From assembly GCA_009695305.1 (NCBI GenBank), contig SIBG01000047.1, positions 1 through 32,160 on the forward strand: 32,160 bases of DNA, written 5' to 3'. This DNA comes from Opitutus sp. (GTDB taxonomy: Bacteria; Verrucomicrobiota; Verrucomicrobiia; Opitutales; Opitutaceae). Of the stretch, positions 16,645-24,954 are shown piece after piece (the stretch's first letter is position 1; each line of letters starts with the position of its first letter). The notes under the pieces are model-generated. The model had not been told where the DNA came from. It did not search any database and was given only the letters and a program-made list of their open reading frames with translations. A program made the translations under genes and the position numbers.

Positions 16645-18474
16645 CTATTCGGTTCTTGGCGGGCCGCGCCGGCCCGCGGGGGCGGGCGAAGCGGAGGCGG
16701 GTTTGCGGGGGATTTTTTCGTCGCGCATCGCGGCTTGATAGACGAAGGCGGCCATGATCACGGAGGCCTGCTTCAGATCGTCGGCGATCACGCGATCGTA
16801 GACGTCCATGTTGCCGTGATGGGTGCGGCTCCAGTATTCGAGGTCGTCCTGGATGAACTGAAAGCCGGGCAGCCCGACATTGTTGAAGGAAAGGTGATCG
16901 GTGCCGCCGGTGCTGGAGAGGGAGAGGGTTTCCGCGCCAAGATCGCGGAAGGGCTTAAGCCATGAGCGAAAAATCCCCCGCGCGGCCTCATTGCCCTGGA
17001 GGTAGACGCCGCGAATTTTGCCGCCGCCGTTGTCGAGGTTGAAGTAGACGGAGAGCTTTTCGTGTTCGGCCTTCGTTTCGATCGGACCGGCCGGGCCCCG
17101 CACGACCGCGAAGGGATCAGCTTCGTTGCGCTCGGCGGGCGCCGCGGGCGTGGCGGACTGGACCGCGCCGAAGTGGTCGGCGACGTAGGCTTTGGAGCCG
17201 AGCAGACCCTGCTCCTCGCCCGTCCACAGCGCGGCGCGGATGGTGCGGCGCGGCTTGAGCTCGAGGGCTTGGAGGATGCGCATGGCCTCCATGACCACCG
17301 CGGAACCGGCGCCGTTGTCGGTCGCGCCGGTGCCGCTTTGCCAGGAGTCGAGATGCGCGCCGAGCATCACGATTTCACTGGAGAGATCGGAGCCGGGAAT
17401 TTCCGCGAGCGTATTGGCCGCCATGAGATCGGCCGTGAGGTAGTCGGCCTGCAGGTCGACCGCCATGCGCAGTTTTTCTCCCTGCTGGGTCATGCGGACG
17501 AGCCGGTTGTAGTGTTCGATGGCGACGGTGATTTGGGGGATGATGGGCGGGCAGTCGATCTTCCAGGGCGAGGCGGTGAGGCCCTGGCCACCCCGGCCGC
17601 CGGGCCCTTTTTTCGGGGCCGCGTCGGGCGGAGGAGTTTCAGCGTTGGCTGGGCGGGGCGGGTAGACCGTGGCGCCTTGGGTAAAAAGATTGCCGGCTTC
17701 CCCTTGGCGACTGGGTTGCAGCAACACCGCCACGCCTTCTTCGGCGTAGAACTGGTAGCGGCGGGGTTGAAACGCGAAGGCCGAGCGCAGCGCGGGCGAG
17801 ACCAGCGGATTGGGCGCGTCGGCTGTTGGGCGGGGGATGGTAGGCGACGAGGCATCGGCGTTGGCGAGCGCGAGCAGGCTCGCTTCGTTGCGCCGGACGG
17901 CCAGGGGTTCGAACTTTATTTTTGTTTCCTGGACGGCGCCATCGAGGACGATCTTGCCGCGGAGTTTTCCGCGGTATGGCTCGAAGTCTTCCGCCTTCTT
18001 GATGTCCACGTGCACCACCTCAGCCTCCAGGGGCCGTGCGCCGAGGCCCGGTGACCAGACTTTGGGATAGGCGATCAACGGAATGGCCTGCGGCGCGATC
18101 ACCTGCGCGGAGAAGCGTTTCAGATCCCAGCCGCGGCCGAAGGGTCCCCACGGCTCGAGGTGCGCGTGGGCCAGGCCCCAGGCCGCGAATTTCTCGCGCG
18201 TCCATTCGTTGGCGCGTCGTAAACCGGACGAGCCGGTGACGCGCGGACCAATCACGTCGGTTAGATAACTGAGGGTGGCCATCACCTGCGAACGCTCGAG
18301 CCCTTCGGCGCGAATGCGGGCGATCGGGTCGGCGCTGGCGGCGGTCTCGGCGGCGGCGGCGGTGGGGGCCGAGGCGGGAGCGACTGGCGCTCCGGGAGTT
18401 TGAGCGAGCGAGCGACTCGAGGCGCACAGAGTGAGCGCGAGCAACCACGCGACTGGACGAAGGGGTAGATTCAC
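16645..18474 (-). CDS. Secreted M28 family zinc peptidase with PA-like insert
   Basis: This is a 609-residue protein. The signal peptide covers about 1-25 (LLALTLCASSRSLAQ) and is followed by an Ala/Pro-rich linker. Residues about 150-330 resemble a PA-type insert (FEPYRGKLRGKIVLDGAV). The M28 catalytic core follows: GAHLDSW with His374 and Asp376, TDNGAGSAV, the WTGEEQGLLGS motif with Glu420 and Glu421, an Asp near 481 (NLDNGGG), and a His near 552 (RTHHGNMD). These are the expected two-zinc ligands and general base, so an active aminopeptidase or carboxypeptidase is likely, outside the cytoplasm. It reads toward the receptor gene 86 bases downstream; its own start is 74 bases after the GH-like gene's stop. 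Substrate unknown; glutamate carboxypeptidase-like activity is an alternative. Confidence 0.94.
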   Translation of the reverse strand: MNLPLRPVAWLLALTLCASSRSLAQTPGAPVAPASAPTAAAAETAASADPIARIRAEGLERSQVMATLSYLTDVIGPRVTGSSGLRRANEWTREKFAAWGLAHAHLEPWGPFGRGWDLKRFSAQVIAPQAIPLIAYPKVWSPGLGARPLEAEVVHVDIKKAEDFEPYRGKLRGKIVLDGAVQETKIKFEPLAVRRNEASLLALANADASSPTIPRPTADAPNPLVSPALRSAFAFQPRRYQFYAEEGVAVLLQPSRQGEAGNLFTQGATVYPPRPANAETPPPDAAPKKGPGGRGGQGLTASPWKIDCPPIIPQITVAIEHYNRLVRMTQQGEKLRMAVDLQADYLTADLMAANTLAEIPGSDLSSEIVMLGAHLDSWQSGTGATDNGAGSAVVMEAMRILQALELKPRRTIRAALWTGEEQGLLGSKAYVADHFGAVQSATPAAPAERNEADPFAVVRGPAGPIETKAEHEKLSVYFNLDNGGGKIRGVYLQGNEAARGIFRSWLKPFRDLGAETLSLSSTGGTDHLSFNNVGLPGFQFIQDDLEYWSRTHHGNMDVYDRVIADDLKQASVIMAAFVYQAAMRDEKIPRKPASASPAPAGRRGPPRTE

Positions 18475-18528
18475 ACGCCGAGCATCGCCACTGGGCGCCG
18501 CCCAGCAATCGGAAAGAGTGCCCTCGAT

Positions 18529-18548
18529 CCCGGCGCGCTCACGCCGGG
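18529..18548 (-). terminator. Hairpin directly after the GH-like gene
   Basis: cccggcg (18529-18535) pairs with cgccggg (18542-18548) around a six-base loop. On the minus strand the stem begins right after the TAG of the GH-like gene at 18549. There is no T-tract, so it would be a weak or Rho-assisted terminator, or an mRNA-end stabiliser. A second small palindrome, ctgggcgccgcccag, lies nearby at 18491-18505. Confidence 0.5.
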
Positions 18549-19631
18549 CTATTTCAGCCCGCCGGTGATTTCGCGGAGCTTCGCAAAAAATGCCTTCTTG
18601 CGTGGCGAGTTGATGCCCCAGTCGACGGGCACGCTCTGGAAGCCGTCGGCAAAGCCCTCGTCCTTCATCCGAAAATCGAAATAGCCCCAGGAGGCGCCGG
18701 CGCGCACCGCGGCGACAAAATTGTTGGTGGGTTTGTCGAAATCAAAGTGGTCGTCCTCGTTGAACACGATCGGCATCGCGCGCCAGTCAGGTAACGCGCG
18801 GGTCTGCTTCACCATTTCGGTGATCCGCGCGGGATCGGAGACGCCGTTCCCATGGATCAAAATGAAATCGGAAACCTTCACGACATTGGCTTCCGGAATC
18901 TTTCCGCCGCCGTAGCTCGTGCCGGCGAGCAAGCGGCGGCCGTCGCGGCTGCGCGCCTTCACTCGCGCGATGAGCTCGTGGACGCGGTCGGGCTTAAGGA
19001 TCGCATGATCATAGCGGACGTTGGCCTCGTTGTTGACCTCGATGAGCACGTGCTGCCAGCCGTGCGCCAAAATCCAATCGACGCTCGCCTCGACGGCGCG
19101 AATCACCGCCGCTTCGTCCTGCACGCGTTCATCCTGCCCGAAATAAAAGAGGCCGAGGATGACGACCATCCCGAGTTCGTCGGCGCGATCCAAGATCCGG
19201 GTGGCCCGGGCGAGGTAGTCGGCGCGCAGCGAGCCATCGGCGTTGATCGCGGAGTTGTGCCAGGGCTGCTTCGCCGAATATCCCTCCGGGCTGCCGCCCT
19301 GCAGGTTGAGCGTGAAGGCATTCAAGCCGGCGCGCCGCCAGGCGGGCATCGCGGCGATGAATTCGCGCGTATTGCGGTCGGCGTCCCAGGCGGTGCCGTC
19401 GGGATAGGTCCAGCGCGCGCGCGTCGCGGGATTCAAATCGTCGAAAATACCCTGCACCATCCGTGAATTCATCAACCGGCCCTCGAGGGAAACGCCGTCC
19501 CACATGCGGCCCGCGTAGGTGGGCTGGCCGTTGACGAAGAATTTTTCACCGACGATCGAGACGGCGGTGCGGTCTGGGGCCGCGAGTGAGACCAAGGGGA
19601 AGGCGAGCAGGAGCAGGAGGCGGGAGCTCAT
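18549..19631 (-). CDS. Secreted GH-A clan-like (TIM-barrel) glycoside hydrolase candidate
   Basis: This 360-residue protein has a signal peptide at 1-17 (LLLLLAFPLVSLAA). The fold resembles a (beta/alpha)8 glycosidase: an early VNGQPTYAGRMWDG strand, a RRAGLNAFTLNLQGG segment, and the candidate acid/base in IEVNNEAN (Glu202). The candidate nucleophile is Glu292 in MPIVFNEDDHF, after a beta-strand as expected for strand 7. The spacing of about 90 residues between the two Glu fits clan GH-A (GH5, GH39 and relatives). I cannot assign a family. It starts three bases after the DUF962 gene stop, so the two are probably co-translated. The predicted site is periplasm or outside the cell. Role inferred from residues; a non-catalytic relative is possible. 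Confidence 0.75.
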   Translation of the reverse strand: MSSRLLLLLAFPLVSLAAPDRTAVSIVGEKFFVNGQPTYAGRMWDGVSLEGRLMNSRMVQGIFDDLNPATRARWTYPDGTAWDADRNTREFIAAMPAWRRAGLNAFTLNLQGGSPEGYSAKQPWHNSAINADGSLRADYLARATRILDRADELGMVVILGLFYFGQDERVQDEAAVIRAVEASVDWILAHGWQHVLIEVNNEANVRYDHAILKPDRVHELIARVKARSRDGRRLLAGTSYGGGKIPEANVVKVSDFILIHGNGVSDPARITEMVKQTRALPDWRAMPIVFNEDDHFDFDKPTNNFVAAVRAGASWGYFDFRMKDEGFADGFQSVPVDWGINSPRKKAFFAKLREITGGLK

Positions 19632-19634
19632 GGG

Positions 19635-20126
19635 TTAGTAGCGCTGGCCAAATTTTTTGTAGATCAGGCTCATCAGCCAGGCCGGGCCGATGAGCAGAAA
19701 AACCACGTCCTTGAAAAAGGACGGCTTCCGACCCTCAATTTTGTGGCCGATGAATTGGCCGATCCACGCGAGCACAAACGCCGTGAGCGAGATCTGCCAC
19801 ACCGGCCACCGCGCGAACAGCTCCAACGCGGTGAGCAAGACGTAGCAGAACGACATGAAGAACAAGAGCCCGGCGCTGAGCCGCGGCGAGAGCCGGACGT
19901 AAAATACCAGCACGAGCGGGATCGCCACGAGGGCCCAGTTGAACCACAGGGCGGCGTCCATCACCGCGGCGGGCACGGGGATCGTCCACACAAAGCCGAG
20001 CACGCAGAAAAAAATCACCGGCACGCAAATCCAGTGGATGAGTTCGTTGGTGTGGTCCTGGTGGCTCTCGCCATATTCGGCGAACCACTGATCGGCGGTT
20101 TTTTTCACGGGCGGGGTGGCGGGCAC
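19635..20126 (-). CDS. DUF962 / Mpo1-like membrane protein
   Basis: This is a 163-residue protein. The N-terminal YGESHQDHTNELIHW (18-32) and the later IGQFIGHKIEGRKPSFFKD (122-140) are hallmarks of DUF962 (yeast Mpo1/YGL010w). Candidate metal ligands are His22, His25, His31 and His128. Four hydrophobic segments are visible (about 32-50, 56-77, 85-103, 110-128), plus a shorter one near 141-155. Mpo1 is an iron-dependent 2-hydroxy fatty acid dioxygenase; bacterial members are mostly uncharacterised, so a role in lipid alpha-oxidation is only inferred. It precedes the GH-like gene by three bases and follows the second receptor gene by 91 bases, with a strong hairpin between them. Family assignment is confident. 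Confidence 0.92.
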   Translation of the reverse strand: MPATPPVKKTADQWFAEYGESHQDHTNELIHWICVPVIFFCVLGFVWTIPVPAAVMDAALWFNWALVAIPLVLVFYVRLSPRLSAGLLFFMSFCYVLLTALELFARWPVWQISLTAFVLAWIGQFIGHKIEGRKPSFFKDVVFLLIGPAWLMSLIYKKFGQRY

Positions 20127-20172
20127 GCAGCAGAGCGGAGACGCGCCGGGCGGTCAACGCTGCGCGCTCGCA

Positions 20173-20214
20173 AGGTGGGCCGGGCGCTCCGCGCACGGAG
20201 TGCCCGGCCCACCT
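20173..20214 (-). terminator. 19-bp near-perfect hairpin after the second receptor gene
   Basis: Arms aggtgggccgggcgctccg (20173-20191) and cggagtgcccggcccacct (20196-20214) pair with one mismatch around a four-base loop. On the minus strand the stem starts three bases after the receptor stop, so it could end or protect that transcript. No T-tract follows. It also looks like a dispersed palindromic repeat of the REP type. Confidence 0.65.
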
Positions 20215-20217
20215 CGC

Positions 20218-23200
20218 TCAGAAATTCCCTTTCACGCCCACGCTCCAGAGCGAGCCGTATTCGATGCGCTCGCGGAGACGGGCGACGGCGGGCGTGCTTG
20301 GGCCGAAGACTTTGATGTCGTCGGGTGCATCGGCGAGGTTGCGGATCGCGGCAAAGAGGCCGAGGCGCTTCGAGAGTTTGATTTCAGCGTTGAGGTCGAG
20401 GTAGAGGCGCTTCGACCACCACGTGTAGGTGCCGGGCTCGATGCTGGGGCCCGCGGCGATCGTGCCACGGCGCTGCAGGCTGCGGTAGTTCCAATTCGCC
20501 CGCAGGCTGTAGCGCTCGCGGTTGAGGCTCGCGCCCCAACTGTAGGTGCGCGGGATGAAACTGGAAAAATTAGCCGAGGCCTGCGTGCCGGTGACGCGCT
20601 GCGTGGCGGCGTTGGTGAACACCTGCACGCCGCGCGCCCAGTGCGGCAGAAAGGTGAGCGCCTGCCGGTAGCCGAGGTTGAGGCCCTCCATGCGCACCGA
20701 GGTGGCGAGGTTGTATTGGGTGACGATCGGGTAGCGGCCGTAGACATTGGGATCGAGGCTGTAGTCGTCGAGGAAGTCGGGGCTGGCCGGCAGCGTGATG
20801 TTGCCGAAAAAGTTTTCGAAGTCGCGGCGGAAGGCGCCGAGCGTGAGCTGGCCGACGCCCTGCGGATAATATTCGAGGCGCACGTTGAACGTCTTCGCGC
20901 TCCACGGCTTGATGCCGACGTTGCTGAGGGTGATCTGATCGCTGGGCGAAGGGTTGTCGGGATCGGGGAGCGTGACGCCGCCGGCATACTGCCCGAAGTC
21001 GGGCCGGCCGATCGACGTATACCAGGCGGCGCGGGCGATGATGTCGTCACGGACGTTGTAGCTCACGTTGATGCTCGGGAAGAGGCGGAGGTATTCCTTC
21101 TTGGCGTGCGCGGCACGGTCGAGAAACGTGAGCTTGGAAACGCCGAGCGCGTCGGTCGTCGGCACGAGGTTCAGCGGGCGGCCGTTGGGGCCGAGGACCG
21201 GCTTGCCGGAGGCATCGCGCTGGAGGTTGCGATTGGGATCGGTGAGCGGGCCCTCCGCGGTGATGTTGGTCTGCTCGGCGCGGAGGCCGGTGACGAGTTT
21301 GAGGCGGTGCGAGAAAAAGCTGAGATCGCCGCGCAGGTAGCCGGCGGAAATGATTTCCTCGGCAAATTTCGAGTTGGTGACCTTGTTGCGATAGGTGGTG
21401 TTGGCGTTCTCCGTGAAATACGCGGGGTTCGCGGCGTATTGGTTGTAGAGCAGTTCGCTGCTGACGCCCTGGAACTTCGGGAAGCCGTAGTGCGGCGGCC
21501 GGTCCGAAAAACTCGGATCGAGAAACGGCAGCGCGAGATCGTCGCTCGTGACGGTGAGCGTGGTGCTGGCGACGCCATCGCGGCCGACGTAGGTGTAGCT
21601 CGGGACAAAGAAGCGCTGGTCGCGCTCGGACTGGCGGAGATCGAAACCGGCGCGCAGTGAGAGCGGCACGCGGCCGAAAAAGTCGCGCCGGAGGTTGCCG
21701 TAGGCGGTGCGCTTGTAGTCGTCGGTGGCGCGCGTGTTGCCGCCGGAAGCGGTGACGACGTAGTTCTGGAGCGCGTAGGGATCGACCGGGGCGCCGGCGG
21801 CATCGGTGACGGCGATGGTGTTGGGCCGCAGATAAAAAATATCGGCGAACGAGACGGTCACGCCGGTGCGGCGCGCAGTCGTGGTGTCGAAGAAACCGGA
21901 CTCGACGTTGCGGTTGCGGTTGGCCGCGCGCGAATACGCGAAGCCCGCGTCCATTTTCCAGAGCGGGCCGTCGTGACGCCAGACGAGCGACGGCATGAAC
22001 GTCCAGTTGCTGCGCGTGTTGCCGGTGGTGGCGAGGTTGAGCGTGCCCTGGCCGGCGGCGCCGCGGGTGTAGTCGAGCGAGAAGTCGCCGGCATTCACGC
22101 GCCCGACATCGAACGTGAGGGCGTTGTGGTTGGTGTGGACGTTGAACGTCGAGTAGGTGAGCGAGAGCGAGAAGCGGTCCTGCGGCGTGAACTTGTAGTC
22201 GAGGGTGGCGCCGAACGAGGAGCGGTTGGTGTCCTTGCCGCTGTTGCGGATGAGGACGGAGGTGAGGTAGGGCTTGTCGGGCGTGGTCGCAACGAAGTTG
22301 GCGGTCGACGCCGACTGCACGCCGCGCCACGTGTTCTGGATCTGTGGCTCGCCGGAATACTGGCGGTTCATCCCGGCCGAGAGCGTGAAGCCGAATTTCC
22401 TGTTCACCGGTGCGATGTAGGAAAAATCGAGGCCGGGATGGATCTTGTGCGTGGGGTGGCGCGGCGCGGGCGTGTTGCCCCAATGCTTGATGTCGTCGCG
22501 CAGCATGAAGTAGGCGGAGAAGTTTCCCGACGGCCGCGTGCGCTCGAACGAACTGCGCGGCACGAGATTCACGGAGCCGGCGAGGGCGTTGCCCGGCGAG
22601 TCGGGCGTCGGCGAAAACGAAACCTCGACGCGCGAGAGGTTGTTGATCGAAACCTGATCGAGGCCGATGCCGCGCGCGGTGCCGCCCGCCCCGCCGCCCA
22701 CGGCGCTGGCGAGGCCGAAGCCGTCGAGCGTGATTGGCACGTAGGCCGAGGGCACGCCGTTGAGCGAGACGTCGCGGGCGTTGCCGCCGGCGTAGTCGAT
22801 GTTCACCCCGGGCATGAACTTCAAAAATTCGGCGACGTTGCCCTCGGCGATGTCGCCGAACTCGTCGGTGGCGACGACGTTTTTCATGTTCGGCGCGAAG
22901 CGCTGCTCGTTGATGGCGAGCGCGGCGCCGCTCATTTCGCGCGAGGTCGCGACGACAAACTCATCGAGCTTCACGACGGTGCCGTCGGCGGCGGCCGTGC
23001 CGCGGCCGAGCGGAGCGAGTTGAAAATCCCGCTGCACCGACTGCCCCGCGCCGACGTTCACTATCGCGCTCGCGGGCGGAAAGCCGCTGAAGAAGGCGCG
23101 CACTTTCGCCGCGCCCGCGGGCACGCTGCCCAGCCGGTAGAAACCGTCGGCGTCGGTGAATGTTTCGAGCGCGGTGCCGTCGACGGTGATGCGGGCGGTC

Positions 23201-23349
23201 GCGAGAACGCTGCCGGTGGACGGATTGGTGACGCGGCCCTCGATGGTGCCGGTGGGCTGGGCGAGGAGGTGCGACGGCGTGACCATTGAAAGCACCGCGG
23301 CCGCAAGCCACGCCAATGCTCCCGCAGTCAAGGGGTGGTTCGATTTCAT
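20218..23349 (-). CDS. TonB-dependent receptor, SusC-like, paralogue of 13319-16558
   Basis: This is a 1043-residue outer-membrane receptor. The signal peptide spans 1-30 (hydrophobic core 9-22, then SHLLAQ). A CarboxypepD_reg-like domain covers 35-112, the TonB-box-like VVKLDEFVV is at 125-133, the plug (about 145-290) includes EFLKFMPGV and SVNLVPRSSF, and the barrel ends in Phe. Identity with the receptor at 13319 is obvious around the plug (both have GAALAINEQRFA) and at the C-terminus (GSLWS.G.KG.F), so one is probably a duplicate or both derive from a lineage expansion. I chose the ATG at 23349 for its signal peptide. No SusD gene is nearby. The next genes on the strand are DUF962 and a GH-like protein, hinting at a glycan or lipid substrate, unproven. 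Confidence 0.95.
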   Translation of the reverse strand: MKSNHPLTAGALAWLAAAVLSMVTPSHLLAQPTGTIEGRVTNPSTGSVLATARITVDGTALETFTDADGFYRLGSVPAGAAKVRAFFSGFPPASAIVNVGAGQSVQRDFQLAPLGRGTAAADGTVVKLDEFVVATSREMSGAALAINEQRFAPNMKNVVATDEFGDIAEGNVAEFLKFMPGVNIDYAGGNARDVSLNGVPSAYVPITLDGFGLASAVGGGAGGTARGIGLDQVSINNLSRVEVSFSPTPDSPGNALAGSVNLVPRSSFERTRPSGNFSAYFMLRDDIKHWGNTPAPRHPTHKIHPGLDFSYIAPVNRKFGFTLSAGMNRQYSGEPQIQNTWRGVQSASTANFVATTPDKPYLTSVLIRNSGKDTNRSSFGATLDYKFTPQDRFSLSLTYSTFNVHTNHNALTFDVGRVNAGDFSLDYTRGAAGQGTLNLATTGNTRSNWTFMPSLVWRHDGPLWKMDAGFAYSRAANRNRNVESGFFDTTTARRTGVTVSFADIFYLRPNTIAVTDAAGAPVDPYALQNYVVTASGGNTRATDDYKRTAYGNLRRDFFGRVPLSLRAGFDLRQSERDQRFFVPSYTYVGRDGVASTTLTVTSDDLALPFLDPSFSDRPPHYGFPKFQGVSSELLYNQYAANPAYFTENANTTYRNKVTNSKFAEEIISAGYLRGDLSFFSHRLKLVTGLRAEQTNITAEGPLTDPNRNLQRDASGKPVLGPNGRPLNLVPTTDALGVSKLTFLDRAAHAKKEYLRLFPSINVSYNVRDDIIARAAWYTSIGRPDFGQYAGGVTLPDPDNPSPSDQITLSNVGIKPWSAKTFNVRLEYYPQGVGQLTLGAFRRDFENFFGNITLPASPDFLDDYSLDPNVYGRYPIVTQYNLATSVRMEGLNLGYRQALTFLPHWARGVQVFTNAATQRVTGTQASANFSSFIPRTYSWGASLNRERYSLRANWNYRSLQRRGTIAAGPSIEPGTYTWWSKRLYLDLNAEIKLSKRLGLFAAIRNLADAPDDIKVFGPSTPAVARLRERIEYGSLWSVGVKGNF

Positions 23350-23403
23350 GGGGTTAAGGGGAAGGAAAAATTGCGCCGGCACGCGAAGGAAGTCAACAGC
23401 ACC

Positions 23404-23499
23404 AGTCGTGGACGAGGCGTCTCGCCTCGTGGTTTGAACATGTTGGATTTCGCGAACGTGATCGCGTTCGAACTGAGGCGAGACGCCCCAGCCACGACT
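23404..23499. repeat. 96-bp inverted repeat overlapping a stop codon
   Basis: Arms at 23404-23428 and 23475-23499 are complementary at 22 of 25 positions, outermost agtcgtgg and innermost gcgtctcgcctc. Inside lies a smaller palindrome, cgaacg...cgttcg. The right arm overlaps the TAG of the DUF5009-like gene (23498-23500). It looks like a REP-type dispersed element that could also act as a transcript end for that gene. Confidence 0.7.
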
Positions 23500-24730
23500 A
23501 CACCCGCAGGAAGATCTGCCGGCGGTGGAGGAAGCGCGCCAACACGAACATCAACGCGAGCCCCACGATCGCGAGCAGACCCTGGCCGGCGCCCATCCCA
23601 ATGTGCGTATCGAGCCACGCCTTGATGTCGCCACCGACGAAGCGCGCCGCCTGCACGCGATATTTGATGACGTTGCTCGAGATATAGAGCGTGATCGGGT
23701 TCATGCCGATCCAGAGAAACGGCTGGCACCACCCGCGCCACTGGCGGAGGTCGACGATGTAGTAAAACGCGCTGAGCAGCAGCAGGCTGTAGCCGCCGGC
23801 GACGAGCACATAGGACGAGGTCCAGATTTTCTTGATCACCGGAAACTGCAGGTGCCAGAGCCAGCCGAGCGCGACGGCGACGAGCCCGGCGACGATGAGC
23901 GCGCGGAGTTTTCTCGCGTCGTCGAGATCCGGGCGCCGTAACAGCAGCCCGGCGAACACGCCGATGAGGCACGTCACGATCGCCGGCAGCGTGCTGAGAA
24001 ACCCCTCGGGATCGTAGTAGGTATCATAGCGCCGGCCGCCGAGATATTGGAAATCGAGATGGTTGGTCAGGTTGTAGCCCGGCTCGTAGTGGCCGGTCAC
24101 CCGCGCAGTGGTCGCGTCGAACGCGGCGCGCACCTGCTCCAGCGACGGCTTCGGCGTGCGGAGCCTCGTGGCCAGCGCGGTCTTATCGAGCTGGAGGTCG
24201 CGGATCGGCACGAATGTGAGCAGCGCCCAGTAGCCGACGAGAATGGCGGCGCCGACCGCGGCGAGCGCGCGCGGTTTCAGAAAACAAAACAGCAACCCGG
24301 CGCCCGTGTAGGCGAGGGCGATCCGCTGGAGCACGCCGAGCAGCCGCAGGTCGGGCCACGGGTTGGTGAACCCGCCGCTGTAGAAAATTCCGATCACAAA
24401 GATCAACGCCCCGCGGATGAGCACGCGCTTCGCCGCCGTCGCGCGGCCGTGCTGTTCGATTTGGCGCGTGAGCGAATAGACGAGGGACGCGCCCGAGATG
24501 AAGACGAAGAGCGGAAAAATCAGGTCGTAAAACGTGAAACCCTCCCACGCGCGGTGATCGAGCTGGCCCGCGAAAAACTTCGCGACCGCGGAGCCGTTGA
24601 CCTCACCGAGCGCCTGCACGAGTGCATCGGCACCGAGAATCCAAAACATGTCAAAGCCGCGGAGGGCATCGAGCGAGACGAGGCGTGGTGAGGCAGGCGC
24701 TGGGGCGGAAGAAGCGGCGGGAGAACTCAT
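23498..24730 (-). CDS. DUF5009 / NagX (HGSNAT-like) membrane acyltransferase-type protein
   Basis: This is a 410-residue multi-pass membrane protein. The N-terminal RLVSLDALRGFDMFWILG (about 15-32) is the signature of the DUF5009/NagX group, related to the human lysosomal heparan-alpha-glucosaminide N-acetyltransferase. About ten hydrophobic helices follow; the first loop has YDLIFPLFVFISGASLVYSL and a later one WIGMNPITLYISSNVIKY. The group is thought to acetylate or transport amino sugars at the inner membrane, but the bacterial function is not settled. I chose the ATG at 24730 since it gives a short N-terminus before the conserved block; the frame reaches back to an ATG at 24778. Its stop codon lies inside a palindromic repeat. 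It is divergent from the TIR gene. Confidence 0.9.
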   Translation of the reverse strand: MSSPAASSAPAPASPRLVSLDALRGFDMFWILGADALVQALGEVNGSAVAKFFAGQLDHRAWEGFTFYDLIFPLFVFISGASLVYSLTRQIEQHGRATAAKRVLIRGALIFVIGIFYSGGFTNPWPDLRLLGVLQRIALAYTGAGLLFCFLKPRALAAVGAAILVGYWALLTFVPIRDLQLDKTALATRLRTPKPSLEQVRAAFDATTARVTGHYEPGYNLTNHLDFQYLGGRRYDTYYDPEGFLSTLPAIVTCLIGVFAGLLLRRPDLDDARKLRALIVAGLVAVALGWLWHLQFPVIKKIWTSSYVLVAGGYSLLLLSAFYYIVDLRQWRGWCQPFLWIGMNPITLYISSNVIKYRVQAARFVGGDIKAWLDTHIGMGAGQGLLAIVGLALMFVLARFLHRRQIFLRV

Positions 24731-24888
24731 AGAGGGGCGGGTGTCGGCGAGCAGGGCGCAACGCTGACGCGTGGTCAATGCAGGGGTGAGGGAAGTTCCC
24801 GTTTCACCCAGTAACTTTCCGCCCCCTGACGAGCGCGGCTACCAATCCACGCCAAGCCTGGTAACTGCACCGTTTACGCTGCGGTTTG

Positions 24889-24922
24889 GCGCACGACGGC
24901 AGAAATGTCTTCCGTCGTGCGC
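24889..24922. promoter_or_regulatory. 11-bp inverted repeat upstream of the TIR gene
   Basis: gcgcacgacgg (24889-24899) and its exact complement (24912-24922) flank a 12-base AT-richer spacer. It lies 32 bases before the TIR gene ATG at 24955, or 14 before the alternative ATG at 24937, in the divergent gap with the DUF5009-like gene. It may be an operator for a dimeric regulator or a 5'-leader hairpin. Function is inferred. Confidence 0.5.
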
Positions 24923-24954
24923 TGGCCTTCCACGTAATGGGCAACACATCCCCC

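Noticed and set aside
20116-21660. Plus-strand open frame of 514 codons opposite the second receptor (also 21973-23289)
   Set aside because: Antisense shadows of the receptor; low-complexity composition.
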